Shown here in pieces: positions 1 to 11,070 of a stretch of 64,000 nt of DNA. The translations under genes were made by a program, and so were the position numbers. The notes below the pieces were generated by a model. That model made no database searches and had not been told where the DNA came from. It worked only from the letters and a program-made list of their open reading frames with translations. The first letter of the stretch is position 1. The number at the start of each line of letters is the position of its first letter. This DNA comes from Dipteris shenzhenensis (Eukaryota > Polypodiophyta > Polypodiopsida > Gleicheniales), in the NCBI GenBank assembly GCA_047967505.1, contig CM106540.1; one strand, written 5' to 3'.

Positions 1-787
1 TTGATGTGCGGGCAATCATCTATGGCACACATTCAAACGTTGCACTAGCTAATCTACACAATTGCTCAATGTGCACACATTGTTGCTCCTCCTCAGCCTC
101 CTCTTGCATCAAGGGATTCTTACCTACTCTCCTAGAACCTTCTAGTTCCCTAGGTGGGGGAGGAGATCCATGTCCTTGTGACATTCTGGTAATAGAGTGA
201 TTGGATGCTTCATGACCTCGTGATTGTACGCAAGTTCTACATGCATCAAATTTAGTGTTCATAAGATCCCTAGCTATGATGTTGGATGCTCAATGCGTAT
301 GTTACATGTAGTATGGTCTATGCAAGATGAGAGATGTTACATATATTAATTAAGATGCAACTTGTTATATCATACATGTATTACGCACGATGCACATGCA
401 ATGAATTAACAAGAAAGAGGGATAGTTTTTAGTAAATTGCAATCTTTGATTATAGATAACAAAATAATAAATAAAAACTCATGTATATTGCAAATGCGCA
501 AATGCCGAACGGCAAACACACGATTTTATTTCAAAAGGCTTTGATTACAAGAATTTTGGCACTTGGGATCTCAGTAAATACAAGACCAATCAAAAGGCCT
601 ATGATGTTAGCCTACGTGTGAGGCTCATCTCCTCCAAGGGATGCATGGCCAATTGCCCCGTCACATCCTACTCTCCTCAGTATATTGCTAGCACCTACAT
701 GCGTCCTTCACAATTCAGGGGTGGGATTCATTATATGTTCCCTTGCATGCCTTTTAACTTGCATAACGAGCTTGACTGTGGCATCAC

Positions 788-1666
788 TCAATCTTTGTTG
801 AGATATTTCCGTGCATCTTCATAACATTGGATCATTTCAATGATGATAAATCCCAGTGTGTATGTGTCTGCATGAGGAGTGTATCTACCTTTTAATACTA
901 TATATCGTAGCTTAGGTGCAAGCTCCTTTTTCCACAAATGTGCTTGCTCTTTCTTGTGAACTCTCTCGAAAACTCGGCATCTGTCTCCCTAGATTGCTTC
1001 TTTAATTTCTTGAATGCCTTTCAAGTCTCCGTGAAGTCCATGGCCATCCCCCAGTCTATAATGCCTATGTGACATCTAGAATTTCCAACAAAATCTATGA
1101 GAATGTTGCCCTGATGCAAGTTTGTGTGCATCCCACTTCTAGCATGCATCCAGGCTAATCCATCTACTAGAGCATGGATGATATGTAGAAGATTCTGGCA
1201 AAATACATTGACTCGAGATGTCCAATGTATCTTGGAGTCTCCCCATTGCTATGGCATCAAATCTACCCCTCCCCTTAGAACCTGGTGGACGTAGTGTGTG
1301 AACGTGCCCTCACACATTGGCAAGATTTGAAGAAACTAGAGCAAACTGCCACCATTGGACAAGCACTAGATGTCAGATCTGCATTTGTGCTTCCCTCCTT
1401 GACTCTCATGTGCGAGCCCCAATATTCCCCTTGTACTTCTGGTTGGCATTTTCCACATGATATGGCAATCATGGGGGTCCTACCAAACTCACTTTAAATA
1501 TGCTTCCATATGTCCTTGAGCTCACCTTCTCACCAACTTCTATCTCTTTCTCAGTGAGATATGTCAAGGAAGACACATGGCTTATGTTACTTGCCAGATG
1601 CTGGTCTCTTTGGAGGTCATAGCTCCTGGCTGAGGTTACATGCTCTTCACCTATAGCTAGGTACAT
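788..1666 (-). pseudogene. Decayed protein-kinase domain
   Basis: Read on the minus strand, this stretch keeps landmarks of a eukaryotic protein kinase in several broken frames. Around 1,470-1,666 there is a glycine-loop-like segment (YGSIFKVSLVG) followed by a VAIK-like MIAI. Around 1,045-1,200 there is a helix-E and catalytic-loop-like segment, with HTNLHQGNIL in place of HRDLKxxNIL and IDWGMA at the DFG position. Around 788-960 there is an activation-segment/helix-F-like segment, with APKLRY, then HADTYTLGF (compare D-x-Y-S-x-G), then an EMI motif. The catalytic HRD aspartate is replaced by asparagine. A stop follows MAMDFTET, a frameshift separates it from the helix-F segment, and another frameshift separates the N-lobe near 1,470. 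What I see is a kinase fold; the subfamily cannot be named. The decay suggests a pseudogene or gene fragment. It could alternatively be a pseudokinase gene with unrecognised introns. Confidence 0.45.
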
Positions 1667-2943
1667 GGCTTGACCATAGGCAAATGTGTCCTTGTTATCT
1701 TAGCTCATAGCCACCATCACTTGTCGATCTAGTGCATGCAACCGTTTGCTTGTACTAATCCCACCTTACTATCTCCAACTCTAGGTAAGGATGGGATCCA
1801 CATTACATGCTTCCTTGAAGCGCATCTCTGCATTTCCTATGAAATTGTGAACCCAAATCATTCCATCGCTCTCCCATTGCACAAAGTTGACAAGATTCTC
1901 ACTGCCTTCAGATCACAAAGCATCCTTAATAATCCTTCTCTTCATACTATTGATTCCCTCTAGAGTGGATACTATTGTTCACATCTCACTCTCATGCATA
2001 TTGCATGCCCTCACAAAAAAGGCATCACGGATGCTTCTATAACTATTTTTTGTTGGGCCATACTGCTCTTCCCCTAGTTTTTGCTTGGTCCCATTCATTG
2101 AGGCCATGCTCGCAAGCAGATGCTACTATGTGTGTAGAAAACATGGACCGTGAGACTTGCAGAAAGCTTCTTGCAAACAATTGCATTTTATCACACAATA
2201 GTGAGCAAGCAACCATGTGACAATACCTAAGCATACCTATTTATCCTAACTCCTTGCATACCTATCTTCAATGCATAGACATGCATCATGCATGGATGCA
2301 AAAGATTCATTCGCTCCACATGCTTTATAAATTCTTTTTAAAAAAATGACAAAATATTCCCCACTTGACGTGGAGATCCGAGAGAACATGCATCTACATC
2401 GTGCTCCCAACTAACCCCCCATCTTGTTTAGGACGTGGGACCATCTCGAACCAGGTCCCCAGGCCTAGACTTGGAGAGAGGAGTTTTTACCTCTTCTCAA
2501 TACAACAATGGTGAAAATGAGTCTAGCAGTGCTGTAATAACTTGGGCCGATAGTACTACTGACAGTACAGCACAAGATACCATCGGTAGTAAGCTTATTA
2601 CCACCGCGATAACAAGAAAAGTACCAGTAGTAGTATTATTTGTACCTGCAATATTATTAAAACTATTGTCGATTATTTTATTACCGACAGTATTGCTACG
2701 AGTACCGGTGGTAGTTTGAAGTAAGATTATCATCGGTAGTATGTTGGTTGAGAAGTCATAGCCATCAGATAGCGTGAAGGCATGATTGTGCTAGTGATTG
2801 CATGAAATATGTCATCACGACACGTAAGAACAAGAAAATTCACGTGATTACATGAATATTCAATCCCAGTTCTCACAAGTCCTTTTTGTCTTACCAATGG
2901 GCAAGGTCTAAGTGAACATTTGGGGTTTTTTGTTATCCACGGG
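1667..2943. other. Noncoding, no gene recognised
   Basis: No open frame here resembles a known protein. A sub-region at about 2,520-2,740 is rich in repeated CGGTAGTA and ACCGGTGGTAG words in both orientations, including an imperfect palindrome centred on AAGCTT near 2,592. This could be a miniature inverted-repeat element, but its ends are not defined. Confidence 0.4.
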
Positions 2944-3293
2944 GTTTGTGCCATGTGTGTGAAGGTTTAGTGGCTTGATTAAAAATAAATTATTTTCTTT
3001 TGAGGGTGGATTTAATAGGGTGCAAGCTCTCCTTGTTCCTGGGCTAGGTTGCCCACCTTTGCTAGTTGCATGGGCTCTAATCAGCTTCGCTTGTTGCAAT
3101 GCACTCCCTAGTCGGTCATTGCATGTGTAGTAATAGAGGTGTTGCATATTTTGTCTGTTGGTTCTCATAGATGTCAGGGTTTGTGCCACTTGTGTGAAGG
3201 TTTAGTGGCTTGATGAAAAATGAATTATTTTCTTTTGAGGTGGATTTAATAGGGTGCAACCTTTCCTTGTTCCTAGGTTATCTTTGCCCACCT

Positions 3294-3591
3294 TGTAAAG
3301 AAGAAGGGAGAGAGATAGGAGACTCAAGTTCAGCTTTCTTCACAACACACAAAAGAGAGAGGACACAAGGTTGGAGGGTGAAGCCTTTCTTCACTTTTGC
3401 ACACAACAACACTACAATAGAAGAGGGAAATACCCTATATGTCAAAACCTAGAATACGTGGTTCATATGTGAACCCAAACCAAAAACATACGTGGTAGTC
3501 TAACTACACCACGAGTACAACTAACATAGGCGGTGACATAAATGATAGTCATCCAGGAGATATGTCGGGGATAGAGCTTGATATCTCAACA
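3294..3591 (-). repeat. 3' LTR of copia A
   Basis: 298 bp, TG...CA ends, adjacent to the polypurine tract. It is nearly identical to the copy at 8,483-8,780; the differences I see are a C/A in the CAACAAC stretch and a G/A in TATGTGAACCC. Confidence 0.95.
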
Positions 3592-5942
3592 CTCCCCCTC
3601 AAGCTCAAATCCATCTCACGTACACCAAGCAAGCTCCTAAATCTGCGAAGCTTCTCGGTACCCAATGCCTTCGTAAAGATATCAGCCACCTGCTCCTCAG
3701 TGCTGACATAGACAAGATCAATCTCACCCGCTAGAACCTTCTCTCTCACAAAGTGATAATGCACCTCAATGTGCTTCGTTCTAGCATGATAAACTGGGTT
3801 ATTAGTAAGCATGATGCTGCTAATGTTGTCACAATGAATGACAACTGCTGCATGAACTGACTGTCCCATATCTGCAAGTAGCTTCCGTAACCAAGCTACC
3901 TCACATGCAGCCATTGCTGCACCCCTGTACTCAGCCTCTGTGCTCGACAAGGCAACTGTTGGCTGCTTCTTGCTGCTCCAACTGATGGCACCACTCCCAA
4001 GGGAAAACATAAAACCACTAGTAGATCTCCTGTCTGAGACACTACCAGCCCAGTCAGCATCTGTGTATCCATGTACCTGTAATGCACACCCAGCTTCATA
4101 AAACAGTCCATAATGCAATGTGGACTTCACATACCGCAGTATCCGCCTAGCCGCATCCAAATGTGGCTTCCTCGGTGCCTGCATAAACTGACTCACCAGC
4201 CCCACAGCATAGCTCAAATCTGGTCTGGTTATAGTCATGTAAATCAAGCTACCTACTATGCGCCTGTACATAGTAATATCTTCAAGAAGCTCACCTGACT
4301 CTGCATTGAGCTTCACATTCTGCTCCAATGGAACAGAGATAGGCTTACAGCCTGTCATCCCATATTTGGACAGCATGTCCAAACCGTATTGCCTTTGCAA
4401 CAGCCATATCCCACTCGGGGATCTAATAACCTCAATGCCCAAGAAGTAACGCAGCTCTCCCAAATCCTTCATCTCAAATTTCTGCTTCAACAGCAGCTTC
4501 ACTTCATTAATGTCTGCATCACTATCACCTGTAATAATCAAGTCATCAACATAGATGACTATAAGCACAATCCCTCTGTTTGTCCTTTTCACATAAAGTG
4601 AAAAATCTGAATTGGAAATCTGAAATCCAATAGTGACAAGATATTGCCCTATCTTGTCTGACCATGCCCTCGGCGCCTGTTTTAAGCCATACAAGGCTTT
4701 GCGCAACCTGCATACAAAATCGGGGTGTGCTTTATCCTCATAACCTTCTGGCTGCATCATATAAACCTCTTCCTGCAAGTCACCATGCAAGAAGGCATTT
4801 TTCACATCCATCTGATGCAAAGACCATCCCTTTGCAGCAGCCATAGCAATTACTGCTCTCACGGTTGCCATCCTTGCAACTGGACTGAAAGTTTCCTCAT
4901 AGTCAATTCCATATGTCTGTGCAAAACCTTTGGCAACCAATCTTGCCTTGTACCTGCTAACAGACCCATCAGCATTGTGCTTTACTTTGTAAACCCACTT
5001 GCAGCCAATAGCCTTCTTATCATGAGGCAAAGGCATCAAATCCCAAGTGTGGTTTGCATCCAAGGCAGCCATCTCTTCATCCATAGCTGCTTCCCAATTT
5101 TTATGCCCTGCTGCATCCTCAAAACATGTGGGCTCTGGCTCCTCTAGAACCTTGACCATATAAGCATAGTGATGTGCTGTATACCCATCATATCTCAGCC
5201 TGTCAACTGGATACTTAATACGAGTGGACCTCCGTACAACTGGATCAGTTGCAGGCGTCTTTAAATCATGCCTGCTTTTCCTTGCACCAGGTGTAACAAC
5301 AGAAGGAATCCCAAGTTCCTCATCAAGGCTCATTTCAGAGCCGCTTGACTCTCCATCAACATGAGAACTACCAGCAGACACATCAAATACTGGAGCATGG
5401 CCCACTTTTTCTTTTCCCTTATGTGATACCTGCACAACACTATCAGGACTGCCATGTGACGATTCACTAGATCTCAATCTCCCTGTCCATGCATTAGATC
5501 CACTAGTAGAGGACTCTCTGGGTCCACTCAAGGCTTGAGATTGCTGCTCTGCATTTATTGCAGCATTCCCATTTCCTGCATCTGCATCTCCTACCATAAC
5601 AGTTGGTGCATACCAGTTGCTCATTTCATCAAAAACAACATCTCTGCTCACTTGCATTTTGCGGGTGGAAGGGTTATAACAGCGATACCCTTTCTGGTGC
5701 TGAGCATATCCAATAAAGATGCATTTTTCTGCCTTTGGATCCAGCTTTGTTCTCTTCTCATCAGGAACATGAACATAAGCTATGCAACCAAATACCTTCA
5801 AGTGAGAAATATCTGGTTTTTGGCCTGTATACATTTCTTCAGGCGTCATGCCATGGACAGCTGCAGTGGGGGTTCTGTTCATAATATAAACAGCAGTTGC
5901 TACTGCTTCAGCCCAAAAATAATCAGGCATGTTTTTTCTCAT
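3549..5942 (-). pseudogene. Copia A integrase C-terminus, reverse transcriptase, RNase H
   Basis: Second part of the copia A polyprotein, in a frame offset by one from the upstream part and overlapping it by 20 bp. It opens inside the integrase C-terminal region (NMPDYFWAEAVATAVYIMN), so its ATG is not a natural start. The reverse transcriptase begins near residue 295 (WDLMPLP, CKWVYKVK), with the catalytic aspartate in QMDVKNAFLHGD near 379 and the YVDD box at about 464-467. RNase H follows with TDADWAGS and STEAEYRGA motifs and the family-typical ADIFTKAL end. The frame then runs on into the LTR. No other stop or frameshift is seen across about 790 codons, which supports recent insertion. 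Confidence 0.93.
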
Positions 5943-7905
5943 TTAGGATCGCCCGTCCTACTTCTGCAATATGCCTGTTCTTCCTTTCTGCAACCCCATT
6001 CTGCTGAGGGGTAGACCTGCATGAGTACTTCCTTTGAATTCCCTGTTCTTTCAGATATTCACAAAATTCTTCTGAAAAGTACTCTCCCCCTCCGTCAGAT
6101 CTTAGCACTTTAATATGCACACCTTTCTCTTTTTCAACCATGGCCTTAAAAGCCTTGAAATGGCTGAACACTTCACTTTTGTGCTTCATAAAATAAATCC
6201 ACACCTTCCTTGTGTAGTCATCAATAAACGTCACATAATAATGGCATCCACCAATAGAAGCAGCTTTGGTTGTCCAAACATCTGAATGGATCACTTCCAA
6301 AGGTCTTCTGCTCACCTTAGCATTTTTAGGAAATGCATGTCTGGCCTGCTTACCCATTTGGCATGCTTCACATACCTTTTGCATTCCCTCAACTCTGAAT
6401 TTAGGCAAACCTGCAACAATGTTTTTCGTTTGCATAGATTTCAGCCTTTGTATATTCACGTGCCCAATGCGCTTGTGCCATATCTCAATATCTGCAATGA
6501 CACCTCTCCCATGCGCAAACATAGCAGCTTTCACCTCAGGCATATCAACATCCAAGGTGAACATTCTACCATTTTTGTTGCCTTTTGCAACCAAGCGGCA
6601 CTTATTTTTCAGGTCCTCAACAAAGCATCCATCAGGATTAAATCTAACCTGCAGACCTTGCTCAACCATCTGGCCAACTGAAACCAGGTTCTTAGTGATT
6701 TTTGGAACATGAAGTACATCTACCAAGTACTTCGTTTTGCCATCCTGCATAGCCAATGGCACTTTACCAACCTGCGTAATTGGGTGCGCAGTATCATCAC
6801 CTGTTTCAACATAACCTGGTTTATCCAAATTTCTAACATCATGAAACCACTCACCATGACTGGTCATGTGGTTAGAGGCACCTGAATCAACATACCAAAC
6901 ATCATTGCAAGCTGCAGCATCTCCTGACATGGAGTTAACCATATGCTGCATCACAAAAAGGTGCTCATTTCTGTCGTCACCATGCCCACTTGATGATGCA
7001 TAGTTGCTTTGCTGCAACTTTCCACTTTTGATGTCATTCTGCTTTTTATAGCATGTATTCTCCTTGTGTCCAGGCTTTCCACAATAATAGCATTCTGTGC
7101 TGCTATTTACTTGCTGGTTCCTTTGCCATGAACCACGGCCTCTTTGGCTCCCCCTGCCTTTAGAACTACCACGTCCTCCTCCATAGGACTGGTTTTCCTG
7201 TTGTTGCTGTTGGTTCTGATTTCCTGCACGGCCACCAAACCGGCCTCTTCCTCTACCTCTGCCTCTACCTGTATTCGAGTAGAAAGCAGTCTCTTGAGAA
7301 GTTGAGGTGGCTGAACCACCATTCCTTTGCTCTTCACTCAGCAAGAGAGCAATAAGTTCCTGAAAATCAGGAAATGGTTCACGGACTCCAATGGATGTCC
7401 GAAATTGTGCATAATCTTTCCCAAGACCATTCAAGGTCACGGACACTAAGTCCTCATCATCAACAGGTGCTCCAATGGAGGCAAGAGAATCTGCAAGGCC
7501 TTTCACCTTCAAGGAATACTCATTTATATTCATATTTTTCCTTTGCACATTGTGCAACTCCTGCTTTAGCTGCATCTTTCGTGCTTTGGTATTTGTGCTA
7601 TACAGCTTCACCAATGTATCCCATGCCTCCTTAGGCGTCTCTAGATCCTGTATATGCACAATCATAGAATCTGAAATGCTAACAGACAGCCAATACAGGC
7701 ATTTTCTGGCTTTTTCATGCCATTCTTTAAAGGCCTTCAATTCAGCAGGAGTGGGAGCAGCACCCAAAACTGGTTCTGCAGTTTCACCACTGATGTAATC
7801 CCAAACTCCCTTTCCCATAAAGAAGTTTGTCATCCTGAACTTCCATGCTTGGAAGTTATTCTTGTCAAGCTTCTCACTGACAATGGTAGACAGATTCTCA
7901 GACAT
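5923..7905 (-). pseudogene. Copia A gag-protease-integrase (5' part of polyprotein)
   Basis: First part of the copia polyprotein, which packages element RNA, self-cleaves and integrates the cDNA. The likely start is the ATG at 7,905 (MSENLSTIV), nine codons inside the longest frame. Residues below count from that longer frame at 7,932. In order: gag domain; an arginine-glycine-rich stretch at about 223-268; one CCHC zinc knuckle (CYYCGKPGHKENTC, about 281-294); an aspartic protease DSG motif at about 349-351; the integrase HHCC zinc site (H486, H491, C521, C524); and the DDE catalytic residues near D551, D613 and E649. The frame ends early just after AILNE, where a run of six A residues shifts it relative to the downstream part. 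One fewer A would restore the usual copia continuity. Fully recognisable family; only the single-base lesion makes it non-functional. Confidence 0.93.
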
Positions 7906-8482
7906 TTTACAAATCACGAATTGCAACAGCAACCTGTAAACACAGCAAATGCCTCACAAGGGCAAATAGCAAAACTTCTGCGAAAAGCCTCACAGGGGCA
8001 GATCTGCAACACTGACGAAAGTGGTATTTCACCACACAGTCACTTCCTAGTGACGATTTTGCATCAACAGGCAACAGGCATGAATCTGCAACTCCCAATA
8101 TCTCTGCACATAGGCATACGATGCAATTTCTATGGCACCTTTCCACCGACTAGCCGCGCGGTGGTCGCATAGCAAAAACAAGGCCTTTTTCTGAGTGCCT
8201 GCGAAAAACTTCCGCCTTCAAAACGGGCCCCGCAACGGCCTCAAATCAAAAAAATAAAGTCGCCAAGGGCTTCGCCCTTACCCGCAGCATATACTACGCT
8301 CTCGCCGCACCGCGAAGGGCCTCTCAATCTGAAGCAGTGCACTCCTGCACTTCTGGCTGTGCTACCTGCAGAGATTTGCTCCCAAACTCGAAATAGGAAA
8401 GCTACACTGGTCCTCTTACCAGGACACCACAAACTTGGCTAGCTTTCTTGAGCTCCTTACCAAGAACAAGGCTCTGATACCA

Positions 8483-8780
8483 TGTAAAGAAGAAGGGAGA
8501 GAGATAGGAGACTCAAGTTCAGCTTTCTTCACAACACACAAAAGAGAGAGGACACAAGGTTGGAGGGTGAAGCCTTTCTTCACTTTTGCACACAACAACA
8601 ATACAATAGAAGAGGGAAATACCCTATATGTCAAAACCTAGAATACGTGGTTCATATGTAAACCCAAACCAAAAACATACGTGGTAGTCTAACTACACCA
8701 CGAGTACAACTAACATAGGCGGTGACATAAATGATAGTCATCCAGGAGATATGTCGGGGATAGAGCTTGATATCTCAACA
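8483..8780 (-). repeat. 5' LTR of copia A
   Basis: 298 bp. The minus-strand end CTTTACA is followed directly by the tRNA-Met primer-binding site. The other end abuts the CACCT target duplication. Confidence 0.95.
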
Positions 8781-8889
8781 CACCTTTGTTAGTTGCATGG
8801 GCTCTAATCAACTTCACTCATTGCATTGTACTCCCTAGTCAGTCGTTGCATGTGTAGTAATAGAGGTGTTGCATATTTTGTGTGTTGGT

Positions 8890-9830
8890 TCTCATAGATG
8901 TCGAAGATCTGCTATTTGAACACCTATCAATCAAATATTTTTTTGAGATAAGCTCACTCAATTGTCTTGTGAGAAGCTCTATCTTTCAAACATGTGATAG
9001 TCCAGTCTGGTTATTCCATGTTGGCTTTGTGGTGGAGATCAATTACCGCATCTATGTTGTGAGGAGCTCTATCTTTTAAATAGCTTACAATCTAATTCCA
9101 ATTATCTGATTACATGTTGGCTCTGTGGTGCAAATCAACTACCACATCTATGTTTTCCTAGGCTAAATTTGATTGAATTAGGGACTCATGGATATCGAAG
9201 CTCTATTGTTCAAAGAGGAGTTTTAGTGGAAGGAGGTTTTTCTCAATTGTTTTGATTTGTTGGTCGATCATGTTCTGAGAAGCTCTATGTTTCGAAGAGG
9301 TGGCACTTGGAAGTCTGGTTTGCCCATTGCCTCTATGGTGGAGGCCGATTATTGGACTTGTGTTTTCCACAACTCGCTTCGATTGAACGACATAGTATTT
9401 TGGAGAGAAACAAGGAATCTTCTTCAAGTGTGGTGCTTTGTTTAGCTTTCCAGTGAAGAGCTATCACTCCAAATACGAGAGGGGGAGCTTCTCCTCGATT
9501 ATGTTGAGCTTCTAGTCGATTCTGTTATGGGGAGACCTATGTTGCGAATACGTATCAATTGAAGGCTAGTCTACTACTTGCACGTTGGGTTTGTGGTGGA
9601 AATCAATTGGGGACCTATGTTTTCAATGGCTAGCTTTGATTGAAGTAGCTTGGATGCACTCCAAGTGTTGTGCTTCATTGGGCTTTCCATTCTTGGCTGC
9701 ATATTGGCTCTATGGTCGACATCAATCGGGAGCTTTGTTGATCGATGGATGGCTTGGAGTAGCTTTCATTGAAGGAGGGATCATTTTGTGTAGGTTCTTT
9801 GTTCATTATTGTCATCCTCGTAAGTATTGG
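8890..9830. repeat. Degenerate internal repeats around a TTGGCTYTRTGGTGGA word
   Basis: At least five diverged copies of a motif resembling TTGGCTTTGTGGTGGAGATC followed by CAATTAC or similar and CTATGTT occur near 9,018, 9,113, 9,335, 9,583 and 9,700. A companion GAGAAGCTCTAT word occurs near 8,970, 9,060 and 9,275. The spacing is irregular, so this looks like an old tandem array or a decayed repeat-rich element rather than a gene. Confidence 0.5.
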
Positions 9831-10466
9831 TGGAGATTTGGGGTCGAAAAGGGCCCTTTAGCTTAAGGACCGAATTCTTCCTCTAATCCAAAAATTAGAA
9901 ATCCAACAATGAGGAGGCTCAAGCATTTAGAAGAATAGAGGAATTTGAGCCTCTTTTGATTGGTGGGAAGACTGACAACAGGTCCACTTACCTCTAATCA
10001 CTTTGGCAAAAGTCTTGTAAAAGTTCTGAAAAAGAACCATGGCTACTAGATCGCCCTAAAACATCAAAGGCGGATAATTCACAATACACAAGGTTGATCC
10101 TAGCCCTTGAGTGTATGGATAGTGGCAGTGATCCGACGGTATTGTGGTGCCCACACGAGCAACGAATAAATGCACGTTGATGATTGCATATTCAACCCTT
10201 AAATGGAGTTTCAAGATCTAATTATGGGAGAAGCCCGAGGTGTTTGTGGCAGCGAAGGCTTGTGAACCCTTGGATACAAACACATCTAAGGGTGGATGGG
10301 AGGCACCTCACACATGCCCTGTGATGGGATTCAGATCTAACAATAAAGACTCTACCAATCATGCATGTTTAATGTGATCGCCATGTGGCCCAAGAGAGCT
10401 TGTGGGCCCTTGCTAATTTAAGGGTGAAGAGTCGACGCTTAACCGTGGCCCTTGGATGAGAATTCA
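9831..10466. other. No feature recognised
   Basis: No coherent open frame, RNA gene or repeat was recognised here. Confidence 0.4.
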
Positions 10467-10844
10467 TGGATGAGAATTCAATCGAATAGTAAAAAACAAA
10501 CGCTTCATGCACACCATTGGATTGATTAGGATGATACAATGGATCACAAGACCATTCCATATGCACCATTGGATGAAGGACTAATGCATCCAAACCATCC
10601 AAATGCATGACACTCTTAACACTAGTTCTACAGTAGGACACTTTAGTGTTCTTGGATGAGAATTCAATCGAATAGCAAAAAACAAATGCTTCATACCCAT
10701 ATTGGATTGATTAGGATGACCCAATGGATCACAAGACCATTCCATATGCACCATTGGCTGAAGGACTAATGCATCCAAACCATCCAAATGCACATGACAC
10801 TCTTAACACTAGTTCTGTAGTAGTACACTTTAGTGTCTAAGGAC
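10467..10844. repeat. 186-bp tandem duplication
   Basis: Unit 1 starts TGGATGAGAATTCAATCGAA at 10,467 and unit 2 starts with the same words at 10,653. Both contain GGATCACAAGACCATTCCAT and CTCTTAACACTAGTTCT and differ by scattered substitutions and small indels. Confidence 0.85.
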
Positions 10845-10854
10845 ACTAAAGTGT
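10825..10854. repeat. Perfect 13-bp inverted repeat (hairpin)
   Basis: ACACTTTAGTGTC (10,825-10,837), a TAAG spacer, then GACACTAAAGTGT (10,842-10,854). The arms are perfectly complementary. It sits at the distal end of the 186-bp duplication and could be the terminus of a small inverted-repeat transposon; no matching partner was found. Confidence 0.8.
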
Positions 10855-10944
10855 TCTACAAAACCAACCAACTTGATAAAATTATTTTCAATTGGTAAGG
10901 GCATTGTATTTCCTATCTGTGTACTTTTACCCATAGTCCTACAC

Positions 10945-11070
10945 AAAAAGATAACTTTTCTTTAGTTTTTTTCAACAACATGAAAGCAAAGACAACTTTT
11001 GTTTTGCTTTTTTAAGATAACATGAAATCAAAGACAACTTTTCTTTAGTTTTTTCAAACAACTCGAAATC
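10945..11070. repeat. Three imperfect copies of a 43-46-bp A/T-rich unit
   Basis: The words GACAACTTTTCTTTAGTTTTTTC and ACATGAAATCAAA recur three times with substitutions, giving a short A/T-rich tandem repeat. No coding potential. Confidence 0.6.

Larger units (their letters stand above)
3294..8780 (-). mobile_element. Complete Ty1/copia LTR retrotransposon A
   Basis: A 5,487-bp element on the minus strand bounded by 298-bp direct LTRs that start TGTTGA and end TTTACA. It is flanked by the perfect 5-bp target-site duplication CACCT (3,289-3,293 and 8,781-8,785). On the minus strand the 5' LTR is followed by TGGTATCAGAGCC (about 8,470-8,482), complementary to the 3' end of initiator tRNA-Met. 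A polypurine tract (minus-strand GAGGGGGAG, about 3,592-3,600) precedes the 3' LTR. Gag, protease, integrase, reverse transcriptase and RNase H follow in copia order. The LTRs differ at only about two positions by eye, so insertion was recent. One frameshift splits the polyprotein, so this copy would need that lesion to be a sequence error or would depend on helper proteins. Confidence 0.96.
2942..8903. repeat. 235-bp tandem duplication, second unit split by copia A
   Basis: The sequence beginning GGGTTTGTGCC at 2,942 recurs at 3,177, an offset of 235 bp. Unit 1 is 2,942-3,176. Unit 2 runs 3,177-3,293 and resumes at 8,786 after the copia A insertion, ending near 8,903 with the same words, including GTTGCATGGGCTCTAATCA and GGTTCTCATAGATGTC. 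The duplication therefore predates the insertion. Confidence 0.85.

Noticed and set aside
5925-5945. Programmed ribosomal frameshifting between the two copia A frames at the A6 run
   Set aside because: A classical -1 slippery heptamer would need the other phase; the downstream frame is +1 relative to the upstream one. Copia families normally have one continuous frame here, so an indel is simpler.
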